Position numbers and translations under genes: made by a program. The notes below the pieces were generated by a model. That model was not told the origin of the DNA, ran no database searches, and was given only the letters and a program-made list of their open reading frames with translations. From NCBI GenBank assembly GCA_030428585.1, contig JAUIDL010000005.1, positions 1-20,757 on the forward strand: 20,757 bases of DNA. The letters run 5' to 3'. Below, piece after piece: positions 7,823 to 15,857 of the stretch (the stretch's first letter is position 1; every line of letters starts with the position of its first letter). The stretch is from a bacterium. GTDB taxonomy: Bacteria > Patescibacteriota > Saccharimonadia > Saccharimonadales > Saccharimonadaceae.

Positions 7823-7862
7823 ATTATACAGATTTTGCGGGGCGGGGCGGGGGACGTATACT
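7823..7862. promoter_or_regulatory. Divergent promoters of the OpgC-like gene and bcp, with G-tract between
   Basis: The minus-strand TATAAT (7828-7823) serves the acyltransferase and the plus-strand TATACT (7857-7862) serves bcp. The space between the two -10 boxes is filled by G runs of 4, 4 and 5 (7839-7842, 7844-7847, 7849-7853) separated by single Cs. TTGCGG (7835-7840), 16 nt before the bcp -10, is a poor -35. Both start codons lie close enough to the -10 boxes to be leaderless. Confidence 0.55.
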
Positions 7863-7869
7863 AAATAAT

Positions 7870-8328
7870 ATGACGACTCCCTACCCTGCTCCCAATTTTT
7901 CATTGCCAGATACCGATGGTAAAGCCAAGACACTAGCTGATTATGCGGGTAAGTGGCTAGTGCTCTATTTTTATCCAAAAGACGATACGCCTGGCTGTAC
8001 GGTTGAGGCATGTAGTTTGCGTGATGCGCGTGATGATATCGCAGCACTGGGTGCAGAAATCATTGGTATTAGTAAAGACGATGCCAGTAGCCACGAAAAG
8101 TTTAAGCAAAAGCATTCGTTGAACTTCACGTTATTGACTGATCATGATGGTAAGACAATTAACGACTACGGCGCGTGGGGCAAAAAGATGTTTGGCAAAG
8201 AAGGCATTTTACGAAAGACCTTTATTATTAATCCGGACGGACAGGTAGTCAAAGTATATGGCCGGGTGACACCCGTTGGACACGGTGAGCAAGTGGTCGA
8301 AGATGTAAAGGCGCTACAAAAGGCATAG
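7870..8328 (+). CDS. bcp: Thioredoxin-dependent peroxiredoxin, Bcp/PrxQ family
   Basis: 152 residues, the usual length. It starts MTTPYPAPNFSLPDTDG and contains YFYPKDDTPGCTVEACSL with the peroxidatic C43 and a resolving C48 five residues later, the CxxxxC arrangement of E. coli BCP; T40 and P41 complete the active-site loop. Bcp reduces hydrogen peroxide and organic peroxides in the cytoplasm with electrons from thioredoxin. A longer frame is open upstream to 7729, but it would overlap the divergent gene and the promoter, and the similarity begins at ATG 7870. The -10 box TATACT ends 7 nt before the ATG, so the message is probably leaderless. tilS starts 1 nt after the stop, so the two are co-transcribed. 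Confidence 0.95.
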   Translation: MTTPYPAPNFSLPDTDGKAKTLADYAGKWLVLYFYPKDDTPGCTVEACSLRDARDDIAALGAEIIGISKDDASSHEKFKQKHSLNFTLLTDHDGKTINDYGAWGKKMFGKEGILRKTFIINPDGQVVKVYGRVTPVGHGEQVVEDVKALQKA

Positions 8329-8329
8329 G

Positions 8330-9163
8330 ATGACGAAATACATTGTTGCAGTTAGTGGGGGGGTTGATTCGGTCGCGCTGCTGCATATGCTGCATAACTT
8401 GGGGCAACATGAATTAATTGTCGCGCACGTTGATCATGGGATTCGCCCTGATTCCGATAAAGATGCAGCCTTTGTTCAGCGTTTAGCGCAGCAGTATTCC
8501 CTGCCCTTTGAAACAATTCGCTATGAATTGGGTTCTGAAGCCAGCGAGGATAGAGCACGGCAGGCACGGTATCGATTTTTGCACGATATGGCGGCCAAGC
8601 ACGAGGCGCGGTTAGTGACCGCACACCACGCCGACGATGTTTTGGAAACGATGGCGATTAACATTCACCGCGGCACGGGGTGGCGAGGACTGGCAACACA
8701 TAGTGCCGATGTTGATCGTCCGCTGACTGGTTTTACAAAGACGCAACTAAAAAAATATGCCCTGCGTCATGGTTTACGGTGGCGTGAGGATAGCACGAAC
8801 CAAGATAGCCAGTATTTGCGCAATCGAATTCGTGAACATGTTCAGCACTTGCCAACTGAACATAAACAAAAGCTCCTCGATTTACGCCATCAACAACTGG
8901 TGTATAAACAGGCAATTGAAAGCGAAGTCCAGGCGCTGATTGGTGACGGACCCGACTATAGTCGTTATTTCTTTACCCATATTACCAACGCTGCGGCTAT
9001 TGAATGTTTACGCCATGTGACGAACGCTAAATTAACCAGGCCACAACTCGAGCGCGCTCTCTTGGCAATTAAGACGGCCCAGCCGGGTAAAACGTATGAA
9101 GCAGGGGCTGGTATTACCCTCGAGTTCACCTCTCGCAATTTTTCGGTTGCACTGATAAAATAA
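8330..9163 (+). CDS. tilS: tRNA(Ile)-lysidine synthetase, compact form
   Basis: 277 residues. The N-type PP-loop SGGVDS (9-14) binds ATP; HVDHGIR, ARQARYRFL and TAHHADDVLETMAIN follow, and the family mark DSTNQDSQYLRNRIR is clear. TilS converts cytidine 34 of tRNA-Ile(CAU) to lysidine so that it reads AUA rather than AUG, and is essential in most bacteria. E. coli TilS has about 430 residues; this protein keeps the synthetase domain plus a short C-terminal part, so the larger C-terminal tRNA-binding domains appear reduced. It follows bcp by 1 nt and precedes ftsH by 48 nt; tilS next to ftsH is a common bacterial arrangement. Confidence 0.93.
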   Translation: MTKYIVAVSGGVDSVALLHMLHNLGQHELIVAHVDHGIRPDSDKDAAFVQRLAQQYSLPFETIRYELGSEASEDRARQARYRFLHDMAAKHEARLVTAHHADDVLETMAINIHRGTGWRGLATHSADVDRPLTGFTKTQLKKYALRHGLRWREDSTNQDSQYLRNRIREHVQHLPTEHKQKLLDLRHQQLVYKQAIESEVQALIGDGPDYSRYFFTHITNAAAIECLRHVTNAKLTRPQLERALLAIKTAQPGKTYEAGAGITLEFTSRNFSVALIK

Positions 9164-9178
9164 GAAGAAGATAGATAT

Positions 9179-9184
9179 TATACT
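9179..9184 (+). promoter_or_regulatory. -10 element of an ftsH promoter
   Basis: TATACT lies 27 nt before the ftsH ATG, so transcription would start near 9191 and give a short leader with the AAAGGA ribosome site at 9196-9201. No convincing -35 is seen. ftsH may also be read from the upstream bcp promoter. Confidence 0.4.
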
Positions 9185-9211
9185 GCGAGATCCTGAAAGG
9201 AACATTTACAC

Positions 9212-11077
9212 ATGGCAAAAAGACCGCCGATGCCGCCAAAAAAGACAAATAATTTCTTGAGACTTTCATTATTCTGGGTCTTGTTGGTGTTAGGTGTGTT
9301 AGCAACCATTGCTATTTTAAGCCCACACGAAAACCTGACGACTGTCCCACTTTCGAGCGTGATCGAACGGGCGAACAATGGTGAAATTGCCAAGATTGAA
9401 GTCCAAGGCAACGAATTAAAAGTCACCCCTGAAGGCAGCGAAGAGGCGACTGAAAAGTCGACCAAAGATGCATCAAGTAGCTTGCAAGAGCAGGGATTGA
9501 ATCCAGATGCAGATGTTGAATTAACTATCAGTGAACCATCGGCGACGGGTGACGTGTTATGGAATTTGGCTATCATCATTATCCCTGTCGTCTTGATTGC
9601 CGCCTTCTTCTTGTTCATGATGCGTCAAGCTCAAGGTCAGAATAACCAAGCACTTGGTTTCGGTAAGTCAAAAGCGAAACTTTACGGCGAGGACAAAACG
9701 AAAGTCTTGTTCGAAGACATCGCCGGTAACGAAGCGGCCAAGCAAGACCTCGAAGAAGTTGTTGATTTCTTGAAACACCCGAAGAAGTACGAGAACCTTG
9801 GCGCAAAGATTCCAAAGGGCGTCCTGTTAGTCGGTAACCCAGGTACGGGTAAGACTATGCTTGCTCGCGCAGTTGCGGGTGAGGCAAACGTACCATTCTT
9901 TAGTATTAGTGGTTCTGAATTCGTTGAAATGTTTGTGGGTGTCGGCGCATCACGTGTCCGTGACTTGTTCGCCAAAGCGAAAAAGAACTCTCCGGCGATT
10001 ATCTTTATCGACGAAATTGACGCTGTTGGGCGTCGCCGCGGTAGTGGTATGGGTGGTGGACACGACGAACGTGAGCAAACCTTGAACCAGATTCTGGTTG
10101 AGATGGATGGTTTTGAAACGGGAACAACCGTGATTGTTTTGGCAGCAACTAACCGTGCTGACGTCCTCGACCCTGCCCTGCTCCGTCCCGGCCGTTTTGA
10201 CCGACGAACGAACATTACGTTGCCAGAACGAAAAGACCGCGAAGCGATTTTGAAGGTCCACTTCAAGAAAAAACCAGTCGATGACACCGTGAATCTCGAC
10301 AAGCTGGCCGCGAAGACTGCCGGTTCATCAGGTGCTGACCTCGCCAACATCGCAAACGAGGCAGCGATTGTGGCCGCCCGTCGTAACTCGAAAAAGATTA
10401 GCAACAAAGACTTGACCGAAGCCTTTGAAAAAGTTGCGATTGGTCCAGAACGCAAGAGCAAAGTCATGAACCAGAAAGACAAAGAACTGACCGCGTACCA
10501 CGAAGCTGGTCACGCACTAGTGGGGCACGTCTTGCCTGACAGCGATCCAGTCCACAAGGTTACGATTATTCCTCGCGGCGGCACTGGCGGCGTCACCTGG
10601 TTCTTGCCACCAGAAGATACGATTTATACTAGCGTCTACGAATTCAAAGATATTCTGGCCCGAGCTCTTGGTGGCCGTATTGCTGAAAAGATTGTTAACG
10701 GTGAAGACGGCATTACGACTGGAGCTGGTTCGGACTTACGTAAAGCAACCGAAATCGCCCGTGATATGGTGATCGAGCAGGGAATGGGTGCTAAACTGCG
10801 TGACCAAGTCTTCCACGAAGACAATGGCGGCATGGTGTTTGACCGGATGACCCACGAACGGCCATACAGTGATGACACGGCGAAGGAAATTGATGCTGAA
10901 GTTGCAGCGCTTATCAAAGAAGCGGCTCGTCGCGCTGAAATCGTCCTCAAAGCAAACATGCCGAGTCTAAAGAAACTTGCCGACGCACTTCTCGAAGAAG
11001 AAACCATTGAAGAAGATGGTGTGGTTGAATTGTTGAAAGATGCAACCTTGCCGAAGGAGGCCAAGCTTTACTCGTAA
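9212..11077 (+). CDS. ftsH: ATP-dependent zinc metalloprotease FtsH
   Basis: 621 residues, a usual length. Domains in order: membrane helix about 18-37, an extracytoplasmic segment about 38-115, second helix about 116-136, AAA+ domain with Walker A GNPGTGKT (208-215), the pore loop [16 protein letters not shown], Walker B IIFIDE (263-268) and the second region of homology ending in RPGRFD (325-330), then a zinc protease domain with HEAGH (430-434) and a third ligand D508 in [10 protein letters not shown]. FtsH is a membrane-anchored hexamer that unfolds and degrades membrane and soluble regulatory proteins. All catalytic residues are present. Its own SD (AAAGGA, 10 nt upstream) supports the chosen start. 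murJ follows within 3 nt. Confidence 0.98.
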   Translation: MAKRPPMPPKKTNNFLRLSLFWVLLVLGVLATIAILSPHENLTTVPLSSVIERANNGEIAKIEVQGNELKVTPEGSEEATEKSTKDASSSLQEQGLNPDADVELTISEPSATGDVLWNLAIIIIPVVLIAAFFLFMMRQAQGQNNQALGFGKSKAKLYGEDKTKVLFEDIAGNEAAKQDLEEVVDFLKHPKKYENLGAKIPKGVLLVGNPGTGKTMLARAVAGEANVPFFSISGSEFVEMFVGVGASRVRDLFAKAKKNSPAIIFIDEIDAVGRRRGSGMGGGHDEREQTLNQILVEMDGFETGTTVIVLAATNRADVLDPALLRPGRFDRRTNITLPERKDREAILKVHFKKKPVDDTVNLDKLAAKTAGSSGADLANIANEAAIVAARRNSKKISNKDLTEAFEKVAIGPERKSKVMNQKDKELTAYHEAGHALVGHVLPDSDPVHKVTIIPRGGTGGVTWFLPPEDTIYTSVYEFKDILARALGGRIAEKIVNGEDGITTGAGSDLRKATEIARDMVIEQGMGAKLRDQVFHEDNGGMVFDRMTHERPYSDDTAKEIDAEVAALIKEAARRAEIVLKANMPSLKKLADALLEEETIEEDGVVELLKDATLPKEAKLYS

Positions 11078-11080
11078 TGC

Positions 11081-12754
11081 ATGGTAAGAACGCCCATGAT
11101 CAAACAATTTCGCACGACGATTTCAAAGATGAACAAACGTTTGCCGCTGAAGCTAGCGGCAACGTTGCTTGCTGGTTCGTCGCTGCTCGCCAGCCTTCTC
11201 GGTCTATTTCGCGACCGTTTATTTAACAGTACCTACTATCTGACGTATCCGACTGGTGCCGACGCATACTGGGTGGCATTTACCATTCCAGACTTTATGT
11301 TTGTGATTTTGGTATCAGGAGCGCTGAGCGTTAGTTTTATTCCCGTTTTTAACCAACGACTGGCTGCGGGCAACAAGCGATCTGCGTGGGAGCTGTCGAC
11401 TAGCATTATGAACCTGATGGCACTGGCAACATTCGTCGCCAGTATTTTGATTATCATCTTTGCCGAACCACTGGTGCACTACGTCGTTGGTCCAGGTTTG
11501 GATGAGTCGAGTCGCGCCTTGGCAGTCAGTATGATGCGTGTGCTGGCAGTCAGTCCATTCCTATTTGCGGTAGCAACGGTCGTGACCAGTATGCAACAAG
11601 CCGTCGGTCGGTTTGCTTTTTTTGCACTGGCTCCAGCTATTTATAACATCGGTATTATTATTGGATTAGTTTTCTTTACCAATGGCATCAACATTTTTGG
11701 ATGGCAGGCATTCGAGGGCGGTATTATGGGTGTCGCGCTCGGTGTGGTCCTAGGAGCGGTGATGCAGTTGATTGTCAGTACCTTCGGTTTACTAGGCATG
11801 GGCTTTGACTACCGATTTAAGATTTATTGGAAAAATAAAGGCTTTCGTCAGGTACTGCGATTGTTGCCGCCACGCTCGCTTGACCAGGGAATTGACTACG
11901 TCAACAGCATCGTCGAGACTAACTTGGCGTCACGCATGATTGCGGGGAGCGTCGTGGCCTATAAACAGGTGACGACTTTGTCTTATGTCCCGATTAACTT
12001 GATCGGGGTGGCCATTAGTACAGCGGCTTTTCCGAAAATGACGGAGCGTATTGCGGAAGGACGGATGGATTTGTTCAAGAAGGAATTACTGTCAGTCATT
12101 CGAGTGATTATTTGGCTTGCCTTGCCGGTGACGGTCGTCGCGTTCTTCGCGCGTGGCTATATTATTAACTTTATCGTCAACGGTGGTGATCCGTATATGG
12201 CGAGCATTTTGGCCGTCTTGGCGCTGTCGATTCTATTTCGTTCGGTATACTTTATCGCGGCGCGGAGTTTTTATGCCCAGCAGGATACGAAGACACCGCT
12301 TTACATCTCGTTCTTTACGATTGGTCTGAATATTTTGCTGGCCGTTTGGTTTACTCTGGGACTGTCGATGGGGGTTCAAGGGTTGGCATGGGCGGCAGTG
12401 ATTACGGCGGCAGTCGAGGTGACGACACTATTTGTCATTATGAATCACCGTATTCACGGGCTGTTTGACCGTCCATTTTGGGGTGCAATCAGTCGGATGG
12501 CGAGTGCCGCTGGCTTTATGGCCGTTATCACGTATGTCATGGTGTCGTTGTTCCCGTTGAATGCGGCCGACCAGAGCTTCTTTTCAACCTTTCCGAAGTT
12601 CGCTTTGATTGCGACGGTCAGTTTGTTATCCTATGTAGTGTTTAGCCATCTGTTTAGACTGACTGAATCGCGACCGATTATCGACCGAGCGCAGAAAATT
12701 TTATTTAACCGACCAACTATCAAAGATGACACCAAACCAGACGCACATTCGTAA
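11081..12754 (+). CDS. murJ: Lipid II flippase MurJ (MviN family)
   Basis: 557 residues, hydrophobic throughout with about 14 membrane helices. The N-terminal part has the family pattern: a helix with LLASLLGLFRDRLF, then GADAYWVAFTIPDFMF, LSVSFIPVF and the later RMIAGSVVAYKQVTTLSYVPINLIGVAI and YAQQDTKTPLYISF segments. MurJ moves the peptidoglycan precursor lipid II across the membrane, so the organism builds or remodels its own wall. ATG 11081 lies 3 nt after ftsH; ATG 11096 is a possible later start. GGAGG (11055-11059) is too far for either to be a normal SD, so coupling to ftsH translation is likely. The 3' end overlaps lepA by 29 nt. Confidence 0.93.
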   Translation: MVRTPMIKQFRTTISKMNKRLPLKLAATLLAGSSLLASLLGLFRDRLFNSTYYLTYPTGADAYWVAFTIPDFMFVILVSGALSVSFIPVFNQRLAAGNKRSAWELSTSIMNLMALATFVASILIIIFAEPLVHYVVGPGLDESSRALAVSMMRVLAVSPFLFAVATVVTSMQQAVGRFAFFALAPAIYNIGIIIGLVFFTNGINIFGWQAFEGGIMGVALGVVLGAVMQLIVSTFGLLGMGFDYRFKIYWKNKGFRQVLRLLPPRSLDQGIDYVNSIVETNLASRMIAGSVVAYKQVTTLSYVPINLIGVAISTAAFPKMTERIAEGRMDLFKKELLSVIRVIIWLALPVTVVAFFARGYIINFIVNGGDPYMASILAVLALSILFRSVYFIAARSFYAQQDTKTPLYISFFTIGLNILLAVWFTLGLSMGVQGLAWAAVITAAVEVTTLFVIMNHRIHGLFDRPFWGAISRMASAAGFMAVITYVMVSLFPLNAADQSFFSTFPKFALIATVSLLSYVVFSHLFRLTESRPIIDRAQKILFNRPTIKDDTKPDAHS

Positions 12755-14510
12755 TTTTTGCATTATTGCACATATCGATCACGGCAAATCAACGCTGGCT
12801 GATCGAATGCTCGAGTTGACGAACACTGTTCAGCAACGAGAGATGAAGTCGCAGCTGCTGGACAGTATGGATTTGGAGCGTGAAAAGGGCATTACTATCA
12901 AGTTGGCGCCTGTCCGGATGCGCTATAAAGAGTATGAACTGAACTTGATTGACACACCAGGCCATGTCGACTTTAGTTATGAAGTCTCACGAAGCTTGCA
13001 AGCCTGTGAAGGCGCAATCTTGGTCGTCGACGCTAGTCAGGGTATCCAAGCTCAGACTCTAGCGAATGTATATTTGGCGATGGCGGCTGACCTGACGATT
13101 ATTCCGGTGCTGAACAAAATTGACTTGCCGGCGGCGGATGTGCCGAAGGTCAGTGCGGAAATTATTAATCTCCTTGGCTGCGACGAGAGTGATATTTTAA
13201 AGATTAGCGCCAAGACCGGTGAAGGCGTCGATGCGGTACTCGACGCGGTGGTTGATCGTATTGCCGCACCACAGGGCGTCGCGACCGAACCGACTCGTTC
13301 GTTGATCTTCGATAGTTATTTTGATGACTACCGCGGCGTTGTTCTATATGTTCGGAGTATTGACGGTGAGATTAAAAAGGGCGACACGATTGAAATGTTG
13401 GCGACCGGCGCTTCAGGCCTCGCCCTAGAAGTGGGTGCTTTGAGTCCAACAATGAAACCCGCCGATTCGTTAAAAACTGGTGAAATTGGCTATATCGTGA
13501 CGAACTTGCGGACGACTCGTGAAGCGCGCGTGGGAGACACGATCACCGTCAAACGCAGCCGGGCCAGTAATCCACTGCCAGGGTATAAATTAGTCAAACC
13601 GTTTGTCTACGCGGGCTTCTTCCCTGTTAGCAACGATGACTATCAACCACTCAAAGACGCCATCGAAAAACTTAGCCTCAGTGACTCTGCCTTGCAATTT
13701 GAACCAGAAAATTCGCCAGTTCTCGGGTTTGGTGTTCGCATTGGATTCTTGGGTCTCCTGCACCTTGATATTATTCGTGAACGACTCGAACGTGAGTACG
13801 ACCTAGACTTGGTGATTACGAATCCTTCGACCGATTATCACGTGGTGATGAATTCGGGCGAAGAGCTCGATATCAAGAGTGCTAGTAATTTACCCGATCC
13901 ATCAAAAATTGCTGAAATTCGTGAACCGTGGATCAAAGGTGAAATTGTGGTGCCGTCTGATTACATTGGCGCGGTGATTCAATTAATCGTCAGTAAACGG
14001 GGGCTACAAAATAACATTAGTTATATCGATGAACGCGCGTTGATTAGCTTTGAAGCGCCGCTGGCAAATCTATTAACTGACTTTTACGATCAACTTAAAT
14101 CTGGGACGAGCGGATACGGCTCGTTTAATTATGAGCTGGATGATTATCGTACAGAAGATTTAGTACGCGTCGATTTTTATGTGGCCGGTGAGATGATTGA
14201 CGCCTTGAGTGTTATGGCGCACCGGTCCGAAGCGCAGTCGCTGGGTCGTGAAACCGTCAAAAAACTCAAAGACGTCATTCCGCGGCAAAACTTCCAGGTG
14301 GCCTTACAAGCGGCGATTGGCGGCCGTTTCATTGCTCGTGAAGATCTGAGTGCCTATCGAAAAGACGTGACGACCGGACTGTATGGGGGCGACGTCTCGC
14401 GAAAAAAGAAGGTGCTGGCAAAACAAGCTAAAGGAAAGAAACGGATGAAACGCTTCGGGAAAGTCGATATTCCTTCCGAGGCCTTTATGGTGATGCTCAA
14501 GCGCGACTAA
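12726..14510 (+). CDS. lepA: Elongation factor 4 (LepA) GTPase
   Basis: 594 residues, as usual for the family. It starts MTPNQTHIRNFCIIAHIDHG, with the G1 motif AHIDHGKST (15-23), EREKGITIK (switch I), DTPGHVDF (G3), NKIDLP (G4), the EF-G-like domains and the LepA-specific C-terminal basic region (RKKKVLAKQAKGKKRMKRFG). EF4 binds ribosomes and affects translocation and initiation under stress. ATG 12726 lies inside the end of murJ (29-nt overlap), and no strong SD is present, so it is likely translated by coupling. It closes the bcp-tilS-ftsH-murJ-lepA run. Confidence 0.97.
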   Translation: MTPNQTHIRNFCIIAHIDHGKSTLADRMLELTNTVQQREMKSQLLDSMDLEREKGITIKLAPVRMRYKEYELNLIDTPGHVDFSYEVSRSLQACEGAILVVDASQGIQAQTLANVYLAMAADLTIIPVLNKIDLPAADVPKVSAEIINLLGCDESDILKISAKTGEGVDAVLDAVVDRIAAPQGVATEPTRSLIFDSYFDDYRGVVLYVRSIDGEIKKGDTIEMLATGASGLALEVGALSPTMKPADSLKTGEIGYIVTNLRTTREARVGDTITVKRSRASNPLPGYKLVKPFVYAGFFPVSNDDYQPLKDAIEKLSLSDSALQFEPENSPVLGFGVRIGFLGLLHLDIIRERLEREYDLDLVITNPSTDYHVVMNSGEELDIKSASNLPDPSKIAEIREPWIKGEIVVPSDYIGAVIQLIVSKRGLQNNISYIDERALISFEAPLANLLTDFYDQLKSGTSGYGSFNYELDDYRTEDLVRVDFYVAGEMIDALSVMAHRSEAQSLGRETVKKLKDVIPRQNFQVALQAAIGGRFIAREDLSAYRKDVTTGLYGGDVSRKKKVLAKQAKGKKRMKRFGKVDIPSEAFMVMLKRD

Positions 14511-14538
14511 TCATTGTATTTTTATAAAGAGCTTATGC

Positions 14539-14544
14539 TATACT
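14539..14544 (+). promoter_or_regulatory. -10 box of the disrupted prepilin gene
   Basis: TATACT lies 10 nt before ATG 14555, so the mRNA leader would be only about 3 nt. No SD is seen, and a -35 (TTGTAT at 14514-14519, 19 nt away) is weak. Confidence 0.4.
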
Positions 14545-14554
14545 TGGCTTAACT

Positions 14555-15153
14555 ATGAAAATTACAACACACAACCCATTCAAACAAGGCCTTACCATCG
14601 TCGAACTGGCGGTGGCTACTACTGTTTGACCGCAACCTCTCAAGCTAACAACGAAGTGATCTATTCGACAAATCAAACCGGTGCCGTTAAAGATGGTGGT
14701 TGTCAGATTCCTGCGATTGCCTATGGACCTGAAAGCGGAGGCAGTGAAGGTGAAGGCGGCGGAGGCGGCCCAAGCGTGACACCAGAATCGTGTTTCGATT
14801 TCTGGGCACCACTGAATGTCATTGAAGGCTATCATCTTGGTGATCCAGGCTGTACCGTTGATGTGATTATTCCTGCGACTATTGGCGGAACACCAGTCTA
14901 TCGCATTGGCGATGGTTCGTTTGGCTACCTAGGTTTGAACTCTGTTGTAATGCTCGAAGGTATTCAAGTTGTTGGCTATTCGGCCTTCCAAGGAGCGATT
15001 ATCGATGGCGGTGAAGTGACCTTCCCATCAACGATAACAATTGTTGAGGACCTCGCTTTTGAAGGTATGGTGCTTGCACCAGTCTATCTGCCAATTGGCA
15101 CTGAAACGAGCTGGATGTCTTTCGATCCTGCGACCGAAGTTAACTACATTTAG
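14555..15153 (+). pseudogene. Prepilin fused to BspA-like leucine-rich repeat domain, broken by deletion and frameshift
   Basis: ATG 14555 encodes MKITTHNPFKQGLTIVELAV with a prepilin site (G12|LTIVE, E at +5) but meets TGA at 14627-14629 after 24 codons. In another frame the sequence resumes as GGGYYCLTATSQANNEVIYS and ends in DGGC, which resembles the YC...GxC core near the C-terminus of Patescibacteria pilins. Most of the hydrophobic helix and the pilin middle are missing, so a deletion joined the two parts out of frame near 14611. After a glycine-rich linker come repeats of the BspA/LRR_5 type (VDVIIPATIGGTPVYRIGDGS; VMLEGIQVVGYSAF; VTFPSTITIVEDLAFEG). The intact ancestor would be a pilin displaying a binding domain. 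The frame-1 part could start only at TTG 14626 and would lack an export signal. It overlaps the convergent kinase-like gene by 4 nt. Confidence 0.65.
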
Positions 15154-15764
15154 TCAGCGAGCTTGACGAGTGCAGCGATAATTGCTGCACCGACAGCTTC
15201 TGATGATTGGTGGCCGTCAATCTCAATCAGTAAGCCTTTTTGACGGTAGAAATCAATGACGGGTAATGTTTTCTCGCGATATTCACGCAGGCGTACGTCA
15301 AGAATTTCAATAGTGTCATCATGACGATCACCGCGTTGGTGGTCGTGTTCCAAGGTGTGCCAGCGTTGTTTGACTGTTTCTTCGTCGATGGAAATGTAGA
15401 TAACCGCTTTTATCGGGTGACCAGAAGCTTGAGTTGCCTTGATAACACCGTCTTCCTCGCCGTGCCAGCGCCCGAGAGAGCTAAACATTAACGGTTTATC
15501 AGCAAGTTCCGATGCTGATAGAGCGGGTAAGACAATCGCGATGTAGTCTTCAATAGGAACGAGCTCACCGGCGTGCATAATTTCACGAACGCGGTCGGGG
15601 ATAACACTGTTACGCAATATGTCTCCTCCGCCCAAGAGCTCGGCGTTGAACAAATCGGCCAACATTCGTCCCTGGGTATCTTTTCCGGCGAATGGTCGGC
15701 CGAAGATATTAATCGATCCAGTACCAAGCCACTCTTTGAGGTGTGTCAGTTCGTCGTTGTTCAT
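15150..15764 (-). CDS. Adenylate-kinase-like nucleoside monophosphate kinase
   Basis: 204 residues from ATG 15764. The order of motifs is that of adenylate kinases: P-loop GRPFAGKDT (22-30), then LLGGGDILRN (the AMP-site DxLR), AGELVPIEDY (like GxLVPDxx), and a C-terminal half with ILDVRLREYREKTLPVIDFYRQKG. Departures are clear: the P-loop usually reads GxPGAGKGT, and the usual GFPR segment is replaced by SSLGRWHGEEDG. It could be a divergent kinase or a paralogue with another nucleotide substrate, so I give no gene symbol. A longer frame reaches 15818, but the -10 box TATACT (15776-15771) ends 6 nt before ATG 15764, which argues for a leaderless start there. It is divergent from hrcA. Confidence 0.75.
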   Translation of the reverse strand: MNNDELTHLKEWLGTGSINIFGRPFAGKDTQGRMLADLFNAELLGGGDILRNSVIPDRVREIMHAGELVPIEDYIAIVLPALSASELADKPLMFSSLGRWHGEEDGVIKATQASGHPIKAVIYISIDEETVKQRWHTLEHDHQRGDRHDDTIEILDVRLREYREKTLPVIDFYRQKGLLIEIDGHQSSEAVGAAIIAALVKLAD

Positions 15765-15770
15765 AGAGGT

Positions 15771-15799
15771 AGTATACAGGAGCGGGCGTGCGCTGACTA
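15771..15799 (-). promoter_or_regulatory. Promoter of the adenylate-kinase-like gene
   Basis: TAGTCA (15799-15794), 17 nt, then TATACT (15776-15771) on the minus strand; ACCTCT and then the ATG follow directly. The start point predicted from the -10 box coincides with the A of the ATG. Confidence 0.55.
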
Positions 15800-15811
15800 C
15801 GGCGTGATGTT

Positions 15812-15838
15812 TTGGCACTCATTGACAGCGAGTGCTAA
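15812..15838. promoter_or_regulatory. CIRCE operator upstream of hrcA
   Basis: TTGGCACTC, 9 nt, GAGTGCTAA: the CIRCE consensus with one change (TTGGCACTC for TTAGCACTC). The -35 TTGACA (15822-15827) of hrcA lies inside its spacer; the -10 TAAAAT is at 15846-15851 (18-nt spacing). HrcA bound here should block hrcA-grpE transcription. The element also sits 13 nt upstream of the divergent kinase-like promoter. Confidence 0.93.
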
Positions 15839-15857
15839 TTTTGCGTAAAATAAAGGT

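Noticed and set aside
7729..7869. N-terminal extension of bcp from 7729
   Set aside because: It overlaps the start and promoter of the divergent gene, and peroxiredoxin similarity begins at ATG 7870.
8733..8939. Small frames inside tilS on both strands
   Set aside because: No recognisable sequence or SD; fully inside a well-conserved gene.
14627..14629. TGA in the prepilin gene read as glycine (UGA recoding of some CPR)
   Set aside because: The same frame meets another TGA within ten codons, and the resumed pilin sequence is in a different frame; no intact gene of the right segment has in-frame TGA.
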